Of a stretch of DNA of 64,000 nt, positions 46,881 to 55,009 are shown in pieces. The translations under genes were made by a program, and so were the position numbers. The stretch is from an uncultured Sphingobacteriaceae bacterium (GTDB taxonomy: Bacteria > Bacteroidota > Bacteroidia > Sphingobacteriales > Sphingobacteriaceae). How positions within the stretch are numbered: the stretch's first letter is position 1; each line of letters begins with the position of its first letter. The stretch is from positions 1-64,000 of the forward strand of contig CAMLLO010000010.1 in the NCBI GenBank assembly GCA_946480915.1, in the 5' to 3' direction. Under the pieces are notes generated by a model, which worked only from the letters and a program-made list of their open reading frames with translations, did no database searches and was not told where the DNA came from.

Positions 46881-48470
46881 ATGAAAAAAAGTATTACAAC
46901 TGCCTTGGCAACATTAATCACTGTTTATGGGTATTCACAATATTTACCTTTAGCAGGGGGGACGCTAAGTGGGCAGTTAACTATTAATGTACCCCCTAAT
47001 AACGGTGGAACTGTTAATATAAGACCATCTGCGGGTGACCACGGATATATAACTTTTACTGAAAATGCGGTTGCAGACAGATGGGCAATAGGTGTAAGTC
47101 CGGCAGATGGTAATTTTTATTGGCGGGTTCCTTATCCAACTTCAACGCCGGTCATGTCTTTAGGGACAAATGGAAATTTAAATTTAGCCGGTTCGATAAT
47201 AGGTTCAACTGCAATGTTTAATAGCGGAGGTAACCATACAATGGAAGCGATAAGTAATCAAAGATATATTTTACAGCTTCGAAACGCTTCCAATGCATTC
47301 AATCCTAGCTACGGGTGGTGGCTAGGTCAGGATGATAGTGGGAAATTTATGGTCCACCTTGCCGGTAACGGTGATAAGTTCACAATAGAGCCAAGTGGAA
47401 ATGCTACGTTTAACGCCCAGGGATCTGCTAATTCGGGTTCTATAAATATTGTAAGTCCAGATTCTTTTCTGAGGTTGAACAGTATAAATGGCACTAATGA
47501 TAAGCAGAAATGGGACTTGAGAGCGATTAGTGCTTCCGGATATGAAGGTTTAGAATTTCGAACGATAAATGACGCTAATAATGTATTCAGCAGTAAAATG
47601 TTTATTAATCATAACGGCAATATCGGAATAGGAACAAATAGTCCAACAAATTATGGGGTAAATACAACTACATTAAGTATTGCAAATCCGATAGGCGGTA
47701 GTTTTCTCGATTTTTATAATGCAGGACTTAGGACAGGCCATATATATACCTCCGGAAAAAAATTTAGCATAAATACAGTGGTTCTCCCGGATGAGGTATT
47801 TCCTGACTTGGAACTTGGTACTGTAGGTGGTGTTAACATGACCTTGAAACCATTTGGGAATGTTGGTATTGGTACTGCCTCGCCCCAACATTTATTGCAT
47901 GTTCAAAATAGTGCGGTGGGGTCAAATATCGCCAGATTTGCAAGCGGTGGCCCCGGTGGAGGCACCAGAGGTGTTACGATATATTCAAATGATAGCTACG
48001 TAAAGTTCCAAGTTTCTGATAATACTGGCAATATTGGAAACTGGGCAAATTTGACATTGAACCCCGATGGAGGCAATGTAGCTATTGGCACAACCAATCC
48101 TCAAGGCTACAAACTTGCAGTAGCTGGCAATGTAATAGCCGAATCTGTAAAAGTAGCCCTACAAGGCTCATGGCCTGATTATGTTTTTAAACAAGGTAAT
48201 AAGCTCCTTTCCTTGCCTGAAGTAGAGAAGTACGTTCAAGAGAATAATCGCTTGCCTGAAATACCATCAGAAGCAGAGATTAAGAAAAATGGGATAGATC
48301 TTGGACAAATGGATGCAAAACTGCTGAGGAAGATAGAGGAGCTGACATTGTATGTGATTGAGCAGAATAAAGAATCTATGGAGTTACGTAAAATGTTGGA
48401 GGCTCAAAGCAAGCTAGTTCAGCAGCAGAATGAACGTATTGGAACTCTTGAGAAACAAATCAAAAAATAA
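46881..48470 (+). CDS. Secreted fibre-like repeat protein (array member, subtype A)
   Basis: 529 residues from the ATG at 46881. An in-frame ATG 42 bases upstream (46839) lies inside the decayed gene before it and would place 14 charged residues ahead of the signal peptide, so it is rejected. Signal peptide MKKSITTALATLITVYGYSQ, then directly Y-L-P-L-A-G-G-T-L-S-G-Q-L, a tail-fibre-like motif. The body has N-I-G-I-G-T-N-S-P, N-V-G-I-G-T-A-S-P and N-V-A-I-G-T-T-N-P units. The C-terminal module is subtype A, almost identical to that of the gene at 821 (LAVAGNVIAESVKVALQGSW and coiled-coil end Q-N-E-R-I-G-T-L-E-K-Q-I-K-K), although 46 kb apart. That suggests exchange between the two halves of the array. 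Confidence 0.85.
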   Translation: MKKSITTALATLITVYGYSQYLPLAGGTLSGQLTINVPPNNGGTVNIRPSAGDHGYITFTENAVADRWAIGVSPADGNFYWRVPYPTSTPVMSLGTNGNLNLAGSIIGSTAMFNSGGNHTMEAISNQRYILQLRNASNAFNPSYGWWLGQDDSGKFMVHLAGNGDKFTIEPSGNATFNAQGSANSGSINIVSPDSFLRLNSINGTNDKQKWDLRAISASGYEGLEFRTINDANNVFSSKMFINHNGNIGIGTNSPTNYGVNTTTLSIANPIGGSFLDFYNAGLRTGHIYTSGKKFSINTVVLPDEVFPDLELGTVGGVNMTLKPFGNVGIGTASPQHLLHVQNSAVGSNIARFASGGPGGGTRGVTIYSNDSYVKFQVSDNTGNIGNWANLTLNPDGGNVAIGTTNPQGYKLAVAGNVIAESVKVALQGSWPDYVFKQGNKLLSLPEVEKYVQENNRLPEIPSEAEIKKNGIDLGQMDAKLLRKIEELTLYVIEQNKESMELRKMLEAQSKLVQQQNERIGTLEKQIKK

Positions 48471-48473
48471 GAA

Positions 48474-48488
48474 CCTAATCTTATTACA
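48474..48488 (+). promoter_or_regulatory. Conserved start-proximal leader
   Basis: Reads ctaatcttattacaa immediately before the coding start at 48489; similar in pattern to the leaders before 2323 and 41419. Confidence 0.4.
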
Positions 48489-50153
48489 ATGAAAAAAATT
48501 ATCACAACTGCTTTCGCAACTATGCTTGTTGTTTCTGGTTATTCACAAGCGACCAATACATTTCCTGACAGTGGCAATGTTGGTATTGGCACAACAACTC
48601 CATTCAGCGCTGGAGGTGCTGCAAAATGGCTAACCTTAGAAGGTAGCGCTTATTCGGGAGGTATAGTCTATTCTGCTAATGGCATCCCTAAGGGTTATTC
48701 ATATTATAACAGTGCTACCGATGGATTATTATATCAAGCAGTAACGGGAGTTCCAATTACTTTTATGCCAAATAATGTTGCTGCATTAACATTAAATGCA
48801 TTAGGAAATGCAACTTTTGCAGGCTCTTTAACCGGAACATCGGCAACATTTAGCGGTGCTCTAAAATTTCCAGCTTTTGACAGGGGCTTAGAGGCAAATA
48901 CAAACGGTGGTATCTCGATTTTTTCAAACGAACTGAATTCAGGTTCAGGGGGTGTTAATGGTGATTTATATCTTGGATATAGACGAACTGATGCTATTAG
49001 AATTGTACCACCTACTTATTTTTCAAGTGGATTAATCGGAACATCTGCAACTTTCTCTAGCGATATTACAACTCCGGGAAGACTTATATTAACAAATGGG
49101 GCTTATGATGGAACATTGATTTTTGGCAATAATCCAACCTGGAAATCGGGGATATCTACCCGAGACGCTACAAATGCTGAGATGAGAATCTGGACGAACA
49201 GTCAGAATGCTATTTATTTTGCAAATGGCTTTGATGGATCTCAATCAGGAGCGACACTTCCTACTGATGGAATGAAATTCGCTAACAACAGTTTAGGGAT
49301 TGGGGGATTCACGGTAAACGAGCCCATAGGATACAAACTTCACGTGAAAGGAAATTCAAAGTTCACGGATGCAGTGTTAGGCACATCTGCAACTTTTATA
49401 AATAGTATTAATGTGGGGTCGACTTCCGGAAACGGAATTTTTATAAATCAAGCTAGTGGAACAATCATTGGAAACTATTCAACATCTCCATGGCCTGGAC
49501 AAAATAATTTATATGTTCAGGGAAGTAGCCAATTTATAGGGAATTTGACAGGAACATCAGCTACGTTTAGCAATAATATACATTCTACTATAGTGCCAAA
49601 CGACATAGTAAACATCGGAACCATCTCCGGTTATCCTGGATATCATTTTGCGAATAGCAATGGATATTGGGGAATCAGAAGTGGGAGTGGTCAAAGCTTT
49701 AATATCGACACTTATAATAATAGCAACCCTATTAATGTTTTCAAGATAGCTCAAAATGGAAACGCAACATTTAGTGGAAATGTAGGGATTGGAGCAAACA
49801 ATATAGACCCAGATGCAAAGCTAACTGTTGGTGGTAAGATTCACTCCCGTGAAGTAAAAGTAACAATAAATGCAGGGGCAGATTTCGTCTTCCATAAAGA
49901 CTATAATCTAAAACCTCTCGCAGAGGTAGCAGAATATATCTCAACCAATAAACATTTACCGGAAATAGCGTCAGCTGATGAAATGAAAAAGGGCGGTTTG
50001 GACTTAGGTGAAATGAATATTAAGCTACTTCAAAAGATAGAGGAGTTAACCCTTCATTTGATCCAACAAAATAAACTAAATACCGAACAGAATAAATTAA
50101 TTAAGCAACAAGGAGTACGAATTGAAAGTCTTGAAAAACAATTAAAGAAATAA
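48489..50153 (+). CDS. Secreted fibre-like repeat protein (array member, subtype B)
   Basis: 554 residues, signal peptide MKKIITTAFATMLVVSGYSQ. The body is built of segments separated by five or more G-T-S-A-T-F or similar joints. Residues about 190-300 (R-L-I-L-T-N-G-A-Y-D-G-T-L-I-F-G-N-N to Y-K-L-H-V-K-G-N-S-K-F-T) are a diverged version of the duplicated block in the 30289 protein. A Y-S-G-G-I-V-Y segment near 55 resembles the 45298 protein. The C-terminal module is subtype B (GKIHSREVKVTINAGADFVF, NKHLPEIASADEMKKGGLDL), followed by a Gln/Asn-rich coiled coil. A 19-base gap separates it from the next gene. Confidence 0.85.
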   Translation: MKKIITTAFATMLVVSGYSQATNTFPDSGNVGIGTTTPFSAGGAAKWLTLEGSAYSGGIVYSANGIPKGYSYYNSATDGLLYQAVTGVPITFMPNNVAALTLNALGNATFAGSLTGTSATFSGALKFPAFDRGLEANTNGGISIFSNELNSGSGGVNGDLYLGYRRTDAIRIVPPTYFSSGLIGTSATFSSDITTPGRLILTNGAYDGTLIFGNNPTWKSGISTRDATNAEMRIWTNSQNAIYFANGFDGSQSGATLPTDGMKFANNSLGIGGFTVNEPIGYKLHVKGNSKFTDAVLGTSATFINSINVGSTSGNGIFINQASGTIIGNYSTSPWPGQNNLYVQGSSQFIGNLTGTSATFSNNIHSTIVPNDIVNIGTISGYPGYHFANSNGYWGIRSGSGQSFNIDTYNNSNPINVFKIAQNGNATFSGNVGIGANNIDPDAKLTVGGKIHSREVKVTINAGADFVFHKDYNLKPLAEVAEYISTNKHLPEIASADEMKKGGLDLGEMNIKLLQKIEELTLHLIQQNKLNTEQNKLIKQQGVRIESLEKQLKK

Positions 50154-50158
50154 CAATC

Positions 50159-50172
50159 TAACCTTAATCATA
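50159..50172 (+). promoter_or_regulatory. Conserved start-proximal leader
   Basis: Reads taaccttaatcata immediately before the ATG at 50173. It lies in a 19-base gap, so transcription probably comes from upstream. Confidence 0.4.
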
Positions 50173-51633
50173 ATGAAAAAACTTATCACAACAGCCTTGG
50201 CAACCATGATTGCTATCTATGGGTATTCACAAACTGATTGTTTGCCTTTAACGGCCGGAACTGGGAGCCCGTTAACTGGAGGATTATATGGCACTAGTGT
50301 TTCATTAACTGGTTCTTTACAAACAGGAAGCACTTCTGATAATGACGGAATTTTATACTTTGGAAACAGTACAGTCAAATATTTACATCTGAATTCAGGA
50401 GGCTTTAGGTTTGCAACAGCTCCTTTGACCTTAGATGCTAGCTTATATACTTATAATAGTATTTACTTAAATAGCAATAATACTGATTTATTCTGGACGG
50501 CAACTGGTAATAAGGTTGGTATACGTGGATGGGATGGAAATATGCGCTTTTATACCGGTTCGGGAGCGTATACAGAAGCTTTAACAATTGATAACTCGCA
50601 AAATGCCAATTTTAATGGGAGTGTTAAAACACCTGCTTTGTACATTCAGAATAGCTTTATTGGCTCAGATGGTAGCGGTGAAATTGACTTAAATTATAAC
50701 AATAGTGCTGTTGGTGGACTTTATTATTGGGGAGGAACAACAGTGCCTAAGTTTATTGTCGATAGACTTGGCAATACTACTTTGACGAATTCTTTAACAG
50801 GGACAAACGCAACCTTTAAAATCGACAATTTATCTTCTCTAGGTGGTCAAATAACGATTAGTAATGGACATGGTAATCAGAGTGGGGAAGTTCGGCTAAA
50901 TCTAGCTAATGCTGGTGCAGTTAATTGGATAAAAGGGATTGTTACAGGAGCTAACACTAATTCAGGAAGTGCGATGGTTTTTGGGATTGCTTCTCAAAAC
51001 TCTGATGGTGTTGAAAGAATGCGGCTTGATGCGAATGGAAATTTAGGCATAGGAACTACTACTCCAGGCTCAAAACTTCATATCCAGGCAAACGCTAATA
51101 CTTCTGGTGCTCCTAACAATGCGCAAGTTGTAATTACAGGAGAAACATCACCTGAGAAAAGATTATCATTAGCATACAATACTTCATCTAACTATGCGGA
51201 GCTTCAATCTCAAGCTTACTCTGGGGCTTATACACCAATAATTTTTAATCCTAATGGTGGTGATGTCGCCATTGGGATAACCGATCCCAAAGGCTACAAA
51301 CTCGCCGTAGCCGGAAAAGTCCGTGCAACCGAAATAAAAGTTGAAGCCTTACCATGGTCAGATTTCGTTTTTGAACCCTCATATAAACTTCCTGACTTAA
51401 AATCTACAGAACAATTCATTAAAGAGAACAAACATCTTCCCGAAATACCATCTGCTGCTGAAGTTGCGAAAGATGGCATAAACGTAGGAGAGATGAATGG
51501 GAAGTTGTTGCAAAAGATTGAGGAACTGACATTATATATGATTGAACAGTACAAACGATCAGAACAACAGGATAATATCATTCAACTACAGAATAAACGG
51601 ATATCAAACCTCGAAAAGCAAATAAAGAAATAA
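50173..51633 (+). CDS. Secreted fibre-like repeat protein, mosaic of blocks from other members (subtype C)
   Basis: 486 residues, signal peptide MKKLITTALATMIAIYGYSQ, then C-L-P-L-T-A-G-T-G-S-P-L-T-G-G. Residues about 225-295 (I-S-N-G-H-G-N-Q-S-G to M-R-L-D-A-N-G-N-L-G-I-G-T) match a block in the gene at 821. The next about 75 residues (K-L-H-I-Q-A-N-A-N-T-S-G-A-P to F-N-P-N-G-G-D-V-A-I-G) match the gene at 43581. The C-terminal module is mostly subtype C (WSDFVFEPSYKLPDLKSTEQ, HLPEIPSAAEVAKDGINVGE) but has M-N-G-K-L-L-Q-K-I-E-E-L-T, leaning to subtype B. It is therefore the clearest single example of module exchange. It is the last intact member of the array. Confidence 0.85.
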   Translation: MKKLITTALATMIAIYGYSQTDCLPLTAGTGSPLTGGLYGTSVSLTGSLQTGSTSDNDGILYFGNSTVKYLHLNSGGFRFATAPLTLDASLYTYNSIYLNSNNTDLFWTATGNKVGIRGWDGNMRFYTGSGAYTEALTIDNSQNANFNGSVKTPALYIQNSFIGSDGSGEIDLNYNNSAVGGLYYWGGTTVPKFIVDRLGNTTLTNSLTGTNATFKIDNLSSLGGQITISNGHGNQSGEVRLNLANAGAVNWIKGIVTGANTNSGSAMVFGIASQNSDGVERMRLDANGNLGIGTTTPGSKLHIQANANTSGAPNNAQVVITGETSPEKRLSLAYNTSSNYAELQSQAYSGAYTPIIFNPNGGDVAIGITDPKGYKLAVAGKVRATEIKVEALPWSDFVFEPSYKLPDLKSTEQFIKENKHLPEIPSAAEVAKDGINVGEMNGKLLQKIEELTLYMIEQYKRSEQQDNIIQLQNKRISNLEKQIKK

Positions 51634-51640
51634 CAACCAA

Positions 51641-52102
51641 CTTAGTGCACTGTATGGAAATACCTCTACTTTCCAGGAAGATGAGAATTCTACTACATGG
51701 CGGGGGAAAGTCCATAGCGCAAACGCTGCAATCGACAGGCAGATTTTTATTGGTACTTATAGTAATGTTGCCGCCATTCCTTCTCATAATTATGCATTAA
51801 ATGACTGGACTGATCTGTATATCAATACTATTAATGATATAGACGGAGGTGTAACAAGATTCGGTAACACTATTTACGATACATTTGCAACATTTAATGA
51901 AAGTATTGGTATCGGAACAACAAGTCCGACAGCGAAGTTGCAAATAAATCAAAATTTTAGTGGCGCTGGACCAAGTTTATTTCTTTACCAGCCAAGTGGA
52001 TCATGGGGAGCCCAATCTTGTATATAGATATATTCAACAAATTCTCATTCAGATGCACTTGATAGAAATTTTAAAGCATTTAATGTTGGTTTTATAGGAT
52101 AA
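51641..52102 (+). pseudogene. Internal fragment of a fibre gene
   Basis: A frame open from 51641 encodes fibre-type sequence: S-A-L-Y-G-N-T-S-T-F-Q-E-D-E, F-I-G-T-Y-S-N-V-A, then S-I-G-I-G-T-T-S-P-T-A-K-L-Q-I-N. An internal stop at 52025-52027 is followed by more of the same frame up to 52100-52102. There is no signal peptide and no C-terminal module. It begins 8 bases after the stop of the intact gene before it, so it is a leftover body segment at the decaying end of the array. Confidence 0.7.
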
Positions 52103-52942
52103 TGCAGAGATTATGCAATCAGCCTATCCACGAAAAAATGCAGATGCAGTAACTCTGGACCTTGCAAATTTTCAACCGTCACAAATATGTAACAGAAGTA
52201 TTTTGACCATTCCGTAAAAAGTTGTAAATTGTGCCTTAGTAAATCAGAAACGCAGTTTTTGCCCCGGAGCAGACGACTATATCCGAAGACTCATAATCTT
52301 TTGATCCCCAGGTCGACTGAGAAAGATCTCAAAGAAAGGGGTTCGTCGTTTAAAACCCCGTCCATGTGGTTTAACTCGAACAGCTCATTCTATTGAAAAA
52401 CCATCGTTATGTATAGCCAACAGGTTCAATGGCCGGTAATGTTTCCCAAGCATCGTATGTGGGAACATGTTATATTCGATAAAGCTCCGCGACATGGATT
52501 GTTGTTTAGATATCTCAACCATTGAATCCTTTTGGAATCATTACTTTGGATGGAGCGGCCCCGTCAGTATAGTGACAAATAAAGACTTTGTCAATGTAAA
52601 AAATAGCCATTGTCTGTAAAAGCTAAAATTATATCGTTCGTATGAAAGATACCTAAATAAATACCAATGAAAGTAAGTTTTCATGGTGCAAGTTCTTGAT
52701 TACTAATGAAGCGCATTTCTGGAAAATGTAATTGAAAATCCTTGTCTCCTAGCCCTCTTAAGCTTCTTCAATATCTACTGAATTGTCAATATAATGCAAT
52801 ATTTGGTAAGTTTCGGGGCGTATAGTTATATATTGCACTTTTGTAATGAAAGAGAATTGGATTTTGGTGTTACAAATATGCAACAATAGCTAACCTATCT
52901 ATTGTATGTAATTGGTTATTAGCTGCTTGTGGTGTGTGGCTG
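52103..52942. other. 840 bases without a recognisable gene
   Basis: No reading frame of convincing length or composition on either strand. One tract near 52266-52322, with a CTCATAA anticodon-loop-like sequence, faintly resembles a decayed tRNA-Met but lacks a complete cloverleaf. A short imperfect inverted repeat around tgagaaagatctca lies near 52317-52330. Otherwise nothing was seen; this is likely decayed DNA next to the tRNA fragment. Confidence 0.5.
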
Positions 52943-52990
52943 TCTGACTGTTAATCAGAGGGTCGCTGGTTCGAGCCCAGCTTCGGGAGC
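52943..52990 (+). pseudogene. 3' half of a tRNA-Asn (anticodon GTT)
   Basis: The anticodon arm tctga-ctgttaa-tcaga is perfect, with anticodon GTT at 52950-52952. The variable region gggtc and the T arm gctgg-ttcgagc-ccagc follow, then the acceptor 3' strand ttcggga and g. No matching tcccgaa acceptor strand or D arm could be found upstream, so only the 3' half is kept. The 3' ends of tRNA genes are common targets of integrases, and a degenerate second copy lies at 54646-54700. Confidence 0.7.
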
Positions 52991-52992
52991 AA

Positions 52993-53021
52993 AGCCTCAC
53001 AGAAATGTGAGGCTTTTTTTC
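52993..53021 (+). terminator. Rho-independent terminator after tRNA-Asn fragment
   Basis: agcctcaca-gaaa-tgtgaggct, a perfect 9-bp stem with a GNRA-type loop, followed by a run of seven T. It is probably the original terminator of the tRNA-Asn transcript. Confidence 0.8.
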
Positions 53022-53399
53022 TATAAAAACGGCCTTTTTCGTGCCTTTTCGCATACTTTCGTCATCCTGACGATTTTGAGGCCTCCACAGCAATTCTAAA
53101 TCTAGCAGACAATTTTGTTGAACTTCACGGAAAGGAGGTTACTGCAATCTCGGGTTTTCGATTGCCTATGAGATACTTAAAGTGCGTCCTATCACTCCTA
53201 CCAAACAGGGGGGCATGTTCGAGACATGTTCGGACCAAGTCCACTATTTAGTGGACTTGGTCCGAACGTGGTACCTATTTAGTAGCGCTCATTCTCGTAA
53301 GAGGTACTGTTCTTTTTCGTACCTTATCTTATTCAAATCTATGCAGTTGCTACATTTGAATGGACGGAAGGTTAAGTCAAAAGATTTAACTTTATGGAT
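53022..53399. other. 378-base non-coding stretch with a strong hairpin
   Basis: Apart from the perfect hairpin at 53228-53267 nothing is recognised. The tract catgttcgagacatgttcgg just before the hairpin repeats catgttcg. An open frame across the hairpin exists but has no protein-like features. The right part leads into the IS3 orfA remnant. Confidence 0.4.
53228..53267. repeat. Perfect 18-bp inverted repeat
   Basis: gttcggaccaagtccact (53228-53245) pairs exactly with 53250-53267 around the 4-base loop attt. No T run follows, so a normal rho-independent terminator is unlikely. It could be a mobile-element end, an operator, or a folded RNA. Confidence 0.7.
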
Positions 53400-53558
53400 A
53401 TGTCAAAAATTAGAAAGCAGTATGATCGGGAGTTCAAGCTCATTGCTGTAGAATTAAGTAAGACCAGAGCGAATATGGTGTTATTGGCAAAGGAACTGGA
53501 TGTTCGCCCCGAGCTTTATATACAACCTTTTCTCCTAGTTTTATGCAGGGTTATCTGA
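53400..53558 (+). mobile_element. Remnant of an IS3-family orfA
   Basis: The frame from the ATG at 53400 encodes M-S-K-I-R-K-Q-Y-D-R-E-F-K-L-I-A-V-E-L-S and then A-L/K-E-L-D-V-R-P-E-L-Y-like residues, the typical start of the helix-turn-helix protein OrfA of IS3-family elements. After about 42 residues the similarity is lost, and the frame stops at 53556-53558. No orfB and no clear terminal repeats were seen, so this is a short relic. Confidence 0.6.
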
Positions 53559-53780
53559 GCAAAGCAAATACTCTTAAGTACTGTTCAGGCTCCGTAAGAA
53601 AAAACTAAAAGCAGGTTCGCCTACGACTCTACATCCTTATTAACGTGTTTAGCGTCTGCGACTAGTTACTTTTTCTAGCTCTGTTTTTTATTATTTAACA
53701 AAGATATGAGCGTCTCGCTACGACCAGTGCGGGAATCAAGATATGAAAGTTGAAGTAAGATTGAGCGAAACGATAACAAA

Positions 53781-54266
53781 ATGATAGCGTATTTTTTAAG
53801 ACTCTTTGGATTGCTTCTGCTGCTCACACCATTGGCGTGCAGGCATGATAGCAAGCATAAAGTCGACAAATTTTATACCGAAAAAGGTGAATGGGATTCT
53901 GCCCGAATACCTTTTATCAAACCCTATGAGGCTGTGATATTCGGAAAAAAATATGGCTGGTGCATGAATTTGGTAGCATTAAAAGATGGAAATTCAATGC
54001 TTAGCCGTATCAAAAAAGCGACTGTCCTGAATGGGCTTATTTTAGTTTACACCGGTAGCACGCAGCTAATGGGCGTTGAAGTAAAAGAATCCTGGTGGAT
54101 TGTCTCCCCGCCCCGTAAGATTGAAAAAGGGTTTAGTGGCCACCGGCAATATAGGACTTATCTTAAAGCACTAGGATTCAAAAAAGAGCCGCGATTACAT
54201 GATATGCAGGTGATTGCATCATATTACGAGGATCATGATACGATGGCCTGGGGTGCTTTGGATTGA
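53781..54266 (+). CDS. Small predicted lipoprotein, possible orphan immunity protein
   Basis: 161 residues. The N-terminus has a hydrophobic stretch ending in the lipobox L-T-P-L-A-C (Cys at about 20). The mature part shows Y-E-A-V-I-F-G-K-K-Y-G-W-C-M-N-L, then E-S-W-W-I-V-S-P-P-R-K-I-E-K-G-F-S-G-H and a Y-Y-E-D-H-D-T-M-A-W-G end. No known domain was recognised. It sits 15 bases upstream of a broken RHS core-plus-tip fragment. In polymorphic toxin loci, displaced tips alternate with their immunity genes, so this could be the immunity gene of a lost tip. The role is inferred from position alone. Confidence 0.6.
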   Translation: MIAYFLRLFGLLLLLTPLACRHDSKHKVDKFYTEKGEWDSARIPFIKPYEAVIFGKKYGWCMNLVALKDGNSMLSRIKKATVLNGLILVYTGSTQLMGVEVKESWWIVSPPRKIEKGFSGHRQYRTYLKALGFKKEPRLHDMQVIASYYEDHDTMAWGALD

Positions 54267-54281
54267 AAGGGATAGCTTTGC

Positions 54282-54547
54282 AAGTTGGGTCAGTATGATT
54301 ACGGGGCCAGATTTTATGACCCGGTGATTGAGAGATGGAGCACCATAGACCCACTTGCCGAGCAGATTCGCAGGCATTCACCATATAACTATGCATTTAC
54401 AATCCTATACGCTTTATCGACCCTGATGGAAGAAAGCCCAATGACTGGGTAAACTATGTTGGAAGCGATGGCAAACAAATTATTTATGATAAAGAAGTGA
54501 AAACAAGTAGCGATGCAGGATCGATGGGTTTCACGGTAGAAGTTTAG
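54282..54547 (+). pseudogene. Displaced RHS core end and start of a toxin tip, frameshifted
   Basis: The frame from 54282 encodes [20 protein letters not shown] and D-P-L-A-E...P-Y-N-Y-A-F, the end of an RHS core. Near 54396-54401 one base seems missing; the core then continues in another frame as [20 protein letters not shown] and goes on to G-S-D-G-K-Q-I-I-Y-D-K-E-V-K-T-S before a stop at 54545-54547. The D-P-D-G-R type core end differs from the D-L-D-G-L of the intact RHS protein at 19667, so it comes from a different RHS gene. The tip is cut to about 35 residues. Confidence 0.8.
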
Positions 54548-54645
54548 TTCGGAGAAACGTCCTATATCTTTTGGTTGTTCTCTCCTTCGGAGTAATGTTC
54601 GAACTAGGTTGATATAACCTAATTCTCTAAATCCTCGATAAGTAA

Positions 54646-54700
54646 TTCGAGAAGCGCCCAGCTTCGGGCGCAAATCCTCACAGAAATGCGCGGCTTTTTA
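54646..54700 (+). repeat. Degenerate second copy of tRNA-Asn 3' end plus terminator
   Basis: ttcga, then cccagcttcggg and caaatcctcacagaaatg-cgcggcttttta correspond base for base over most of the length to 52970-53018 (ttcgagcccagcttcgggagcaaagcctcac and onward). Substitutions break the terminator stem. The two copies flank about 1.7 kb containing the IS relic, the lipoprotein gene and the RHS fragment, as would direct repeats left by a site-specific integration. Confidence 0.6.
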
Positions 54701-54763
54701 TATGCAAAAAATTGGATAAAATTGCTGGCATGCTTTTAGATTAGATTTAGCAAATCATCCGAT

Positions 54764-54973
54764 ATGAAAATCATTAACCTCCCCAGCGCATACCTCAAAG
54801 AGCAACTTTGTATTAAGATACAAAACTTCCTTATAAGGAACATGACTAGTTATATAGACAAAGTTGTTGTTTTACCTAGAACCTTATCCGTAATCACAAA
54901 AAGAATGTTAGAAAATCCAACGATTGAAGAAGCAGCTATATTAAACCAACAGACGTTTTCCCTGAAAAGGTAA
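54764..54973 (+). CDS. Small hypothetical protein of doubtful reality
   Basis: 69 residues beginning M-K-I-I-N-L-P-S-A-Y-L-K-E-Q-L and rich in Ile, Leu and Lys. No signal peptide and no known domain. It stands alone between the decay zone and the response regulator gene on the other strand. Composition is protein-like, but it may equally be a fragment of a lost gene. Confidence 0.3.
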   Translation: MKIINLPSAYLKEQLCIKIQNFLIRNMTSYIDKVVVLPRTLSVITKRMLENPTIEEAAILNQQTFSLKR

Positions 54974-55009
54974 AACAGATAGCTTGATAGTTGTGATGGC
55001 AAGTCTGGG

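Noticed and set aside
1..52102. CRISPR array or diversity-generating retroelement explaining the repeats
   Set aside because: Repeats are long, coding and unevenly spaced; no reverse transcriptase or cas gene was seen in the window.
52899..53093. Minus-strand reading frame of 64 codons with S-W-A-R-T-S-D-P-L-I-N-S-Q
   Set aside because: It is the antisense of the tRNA-Asn fragment and its terminator, a common false protein call.
53182..53451. Plus-strand reading frame of 89 codons
   Set aside because: It runs across the perfect hairpin and into the IS3 relic in the wrong frame; no protein-like features.
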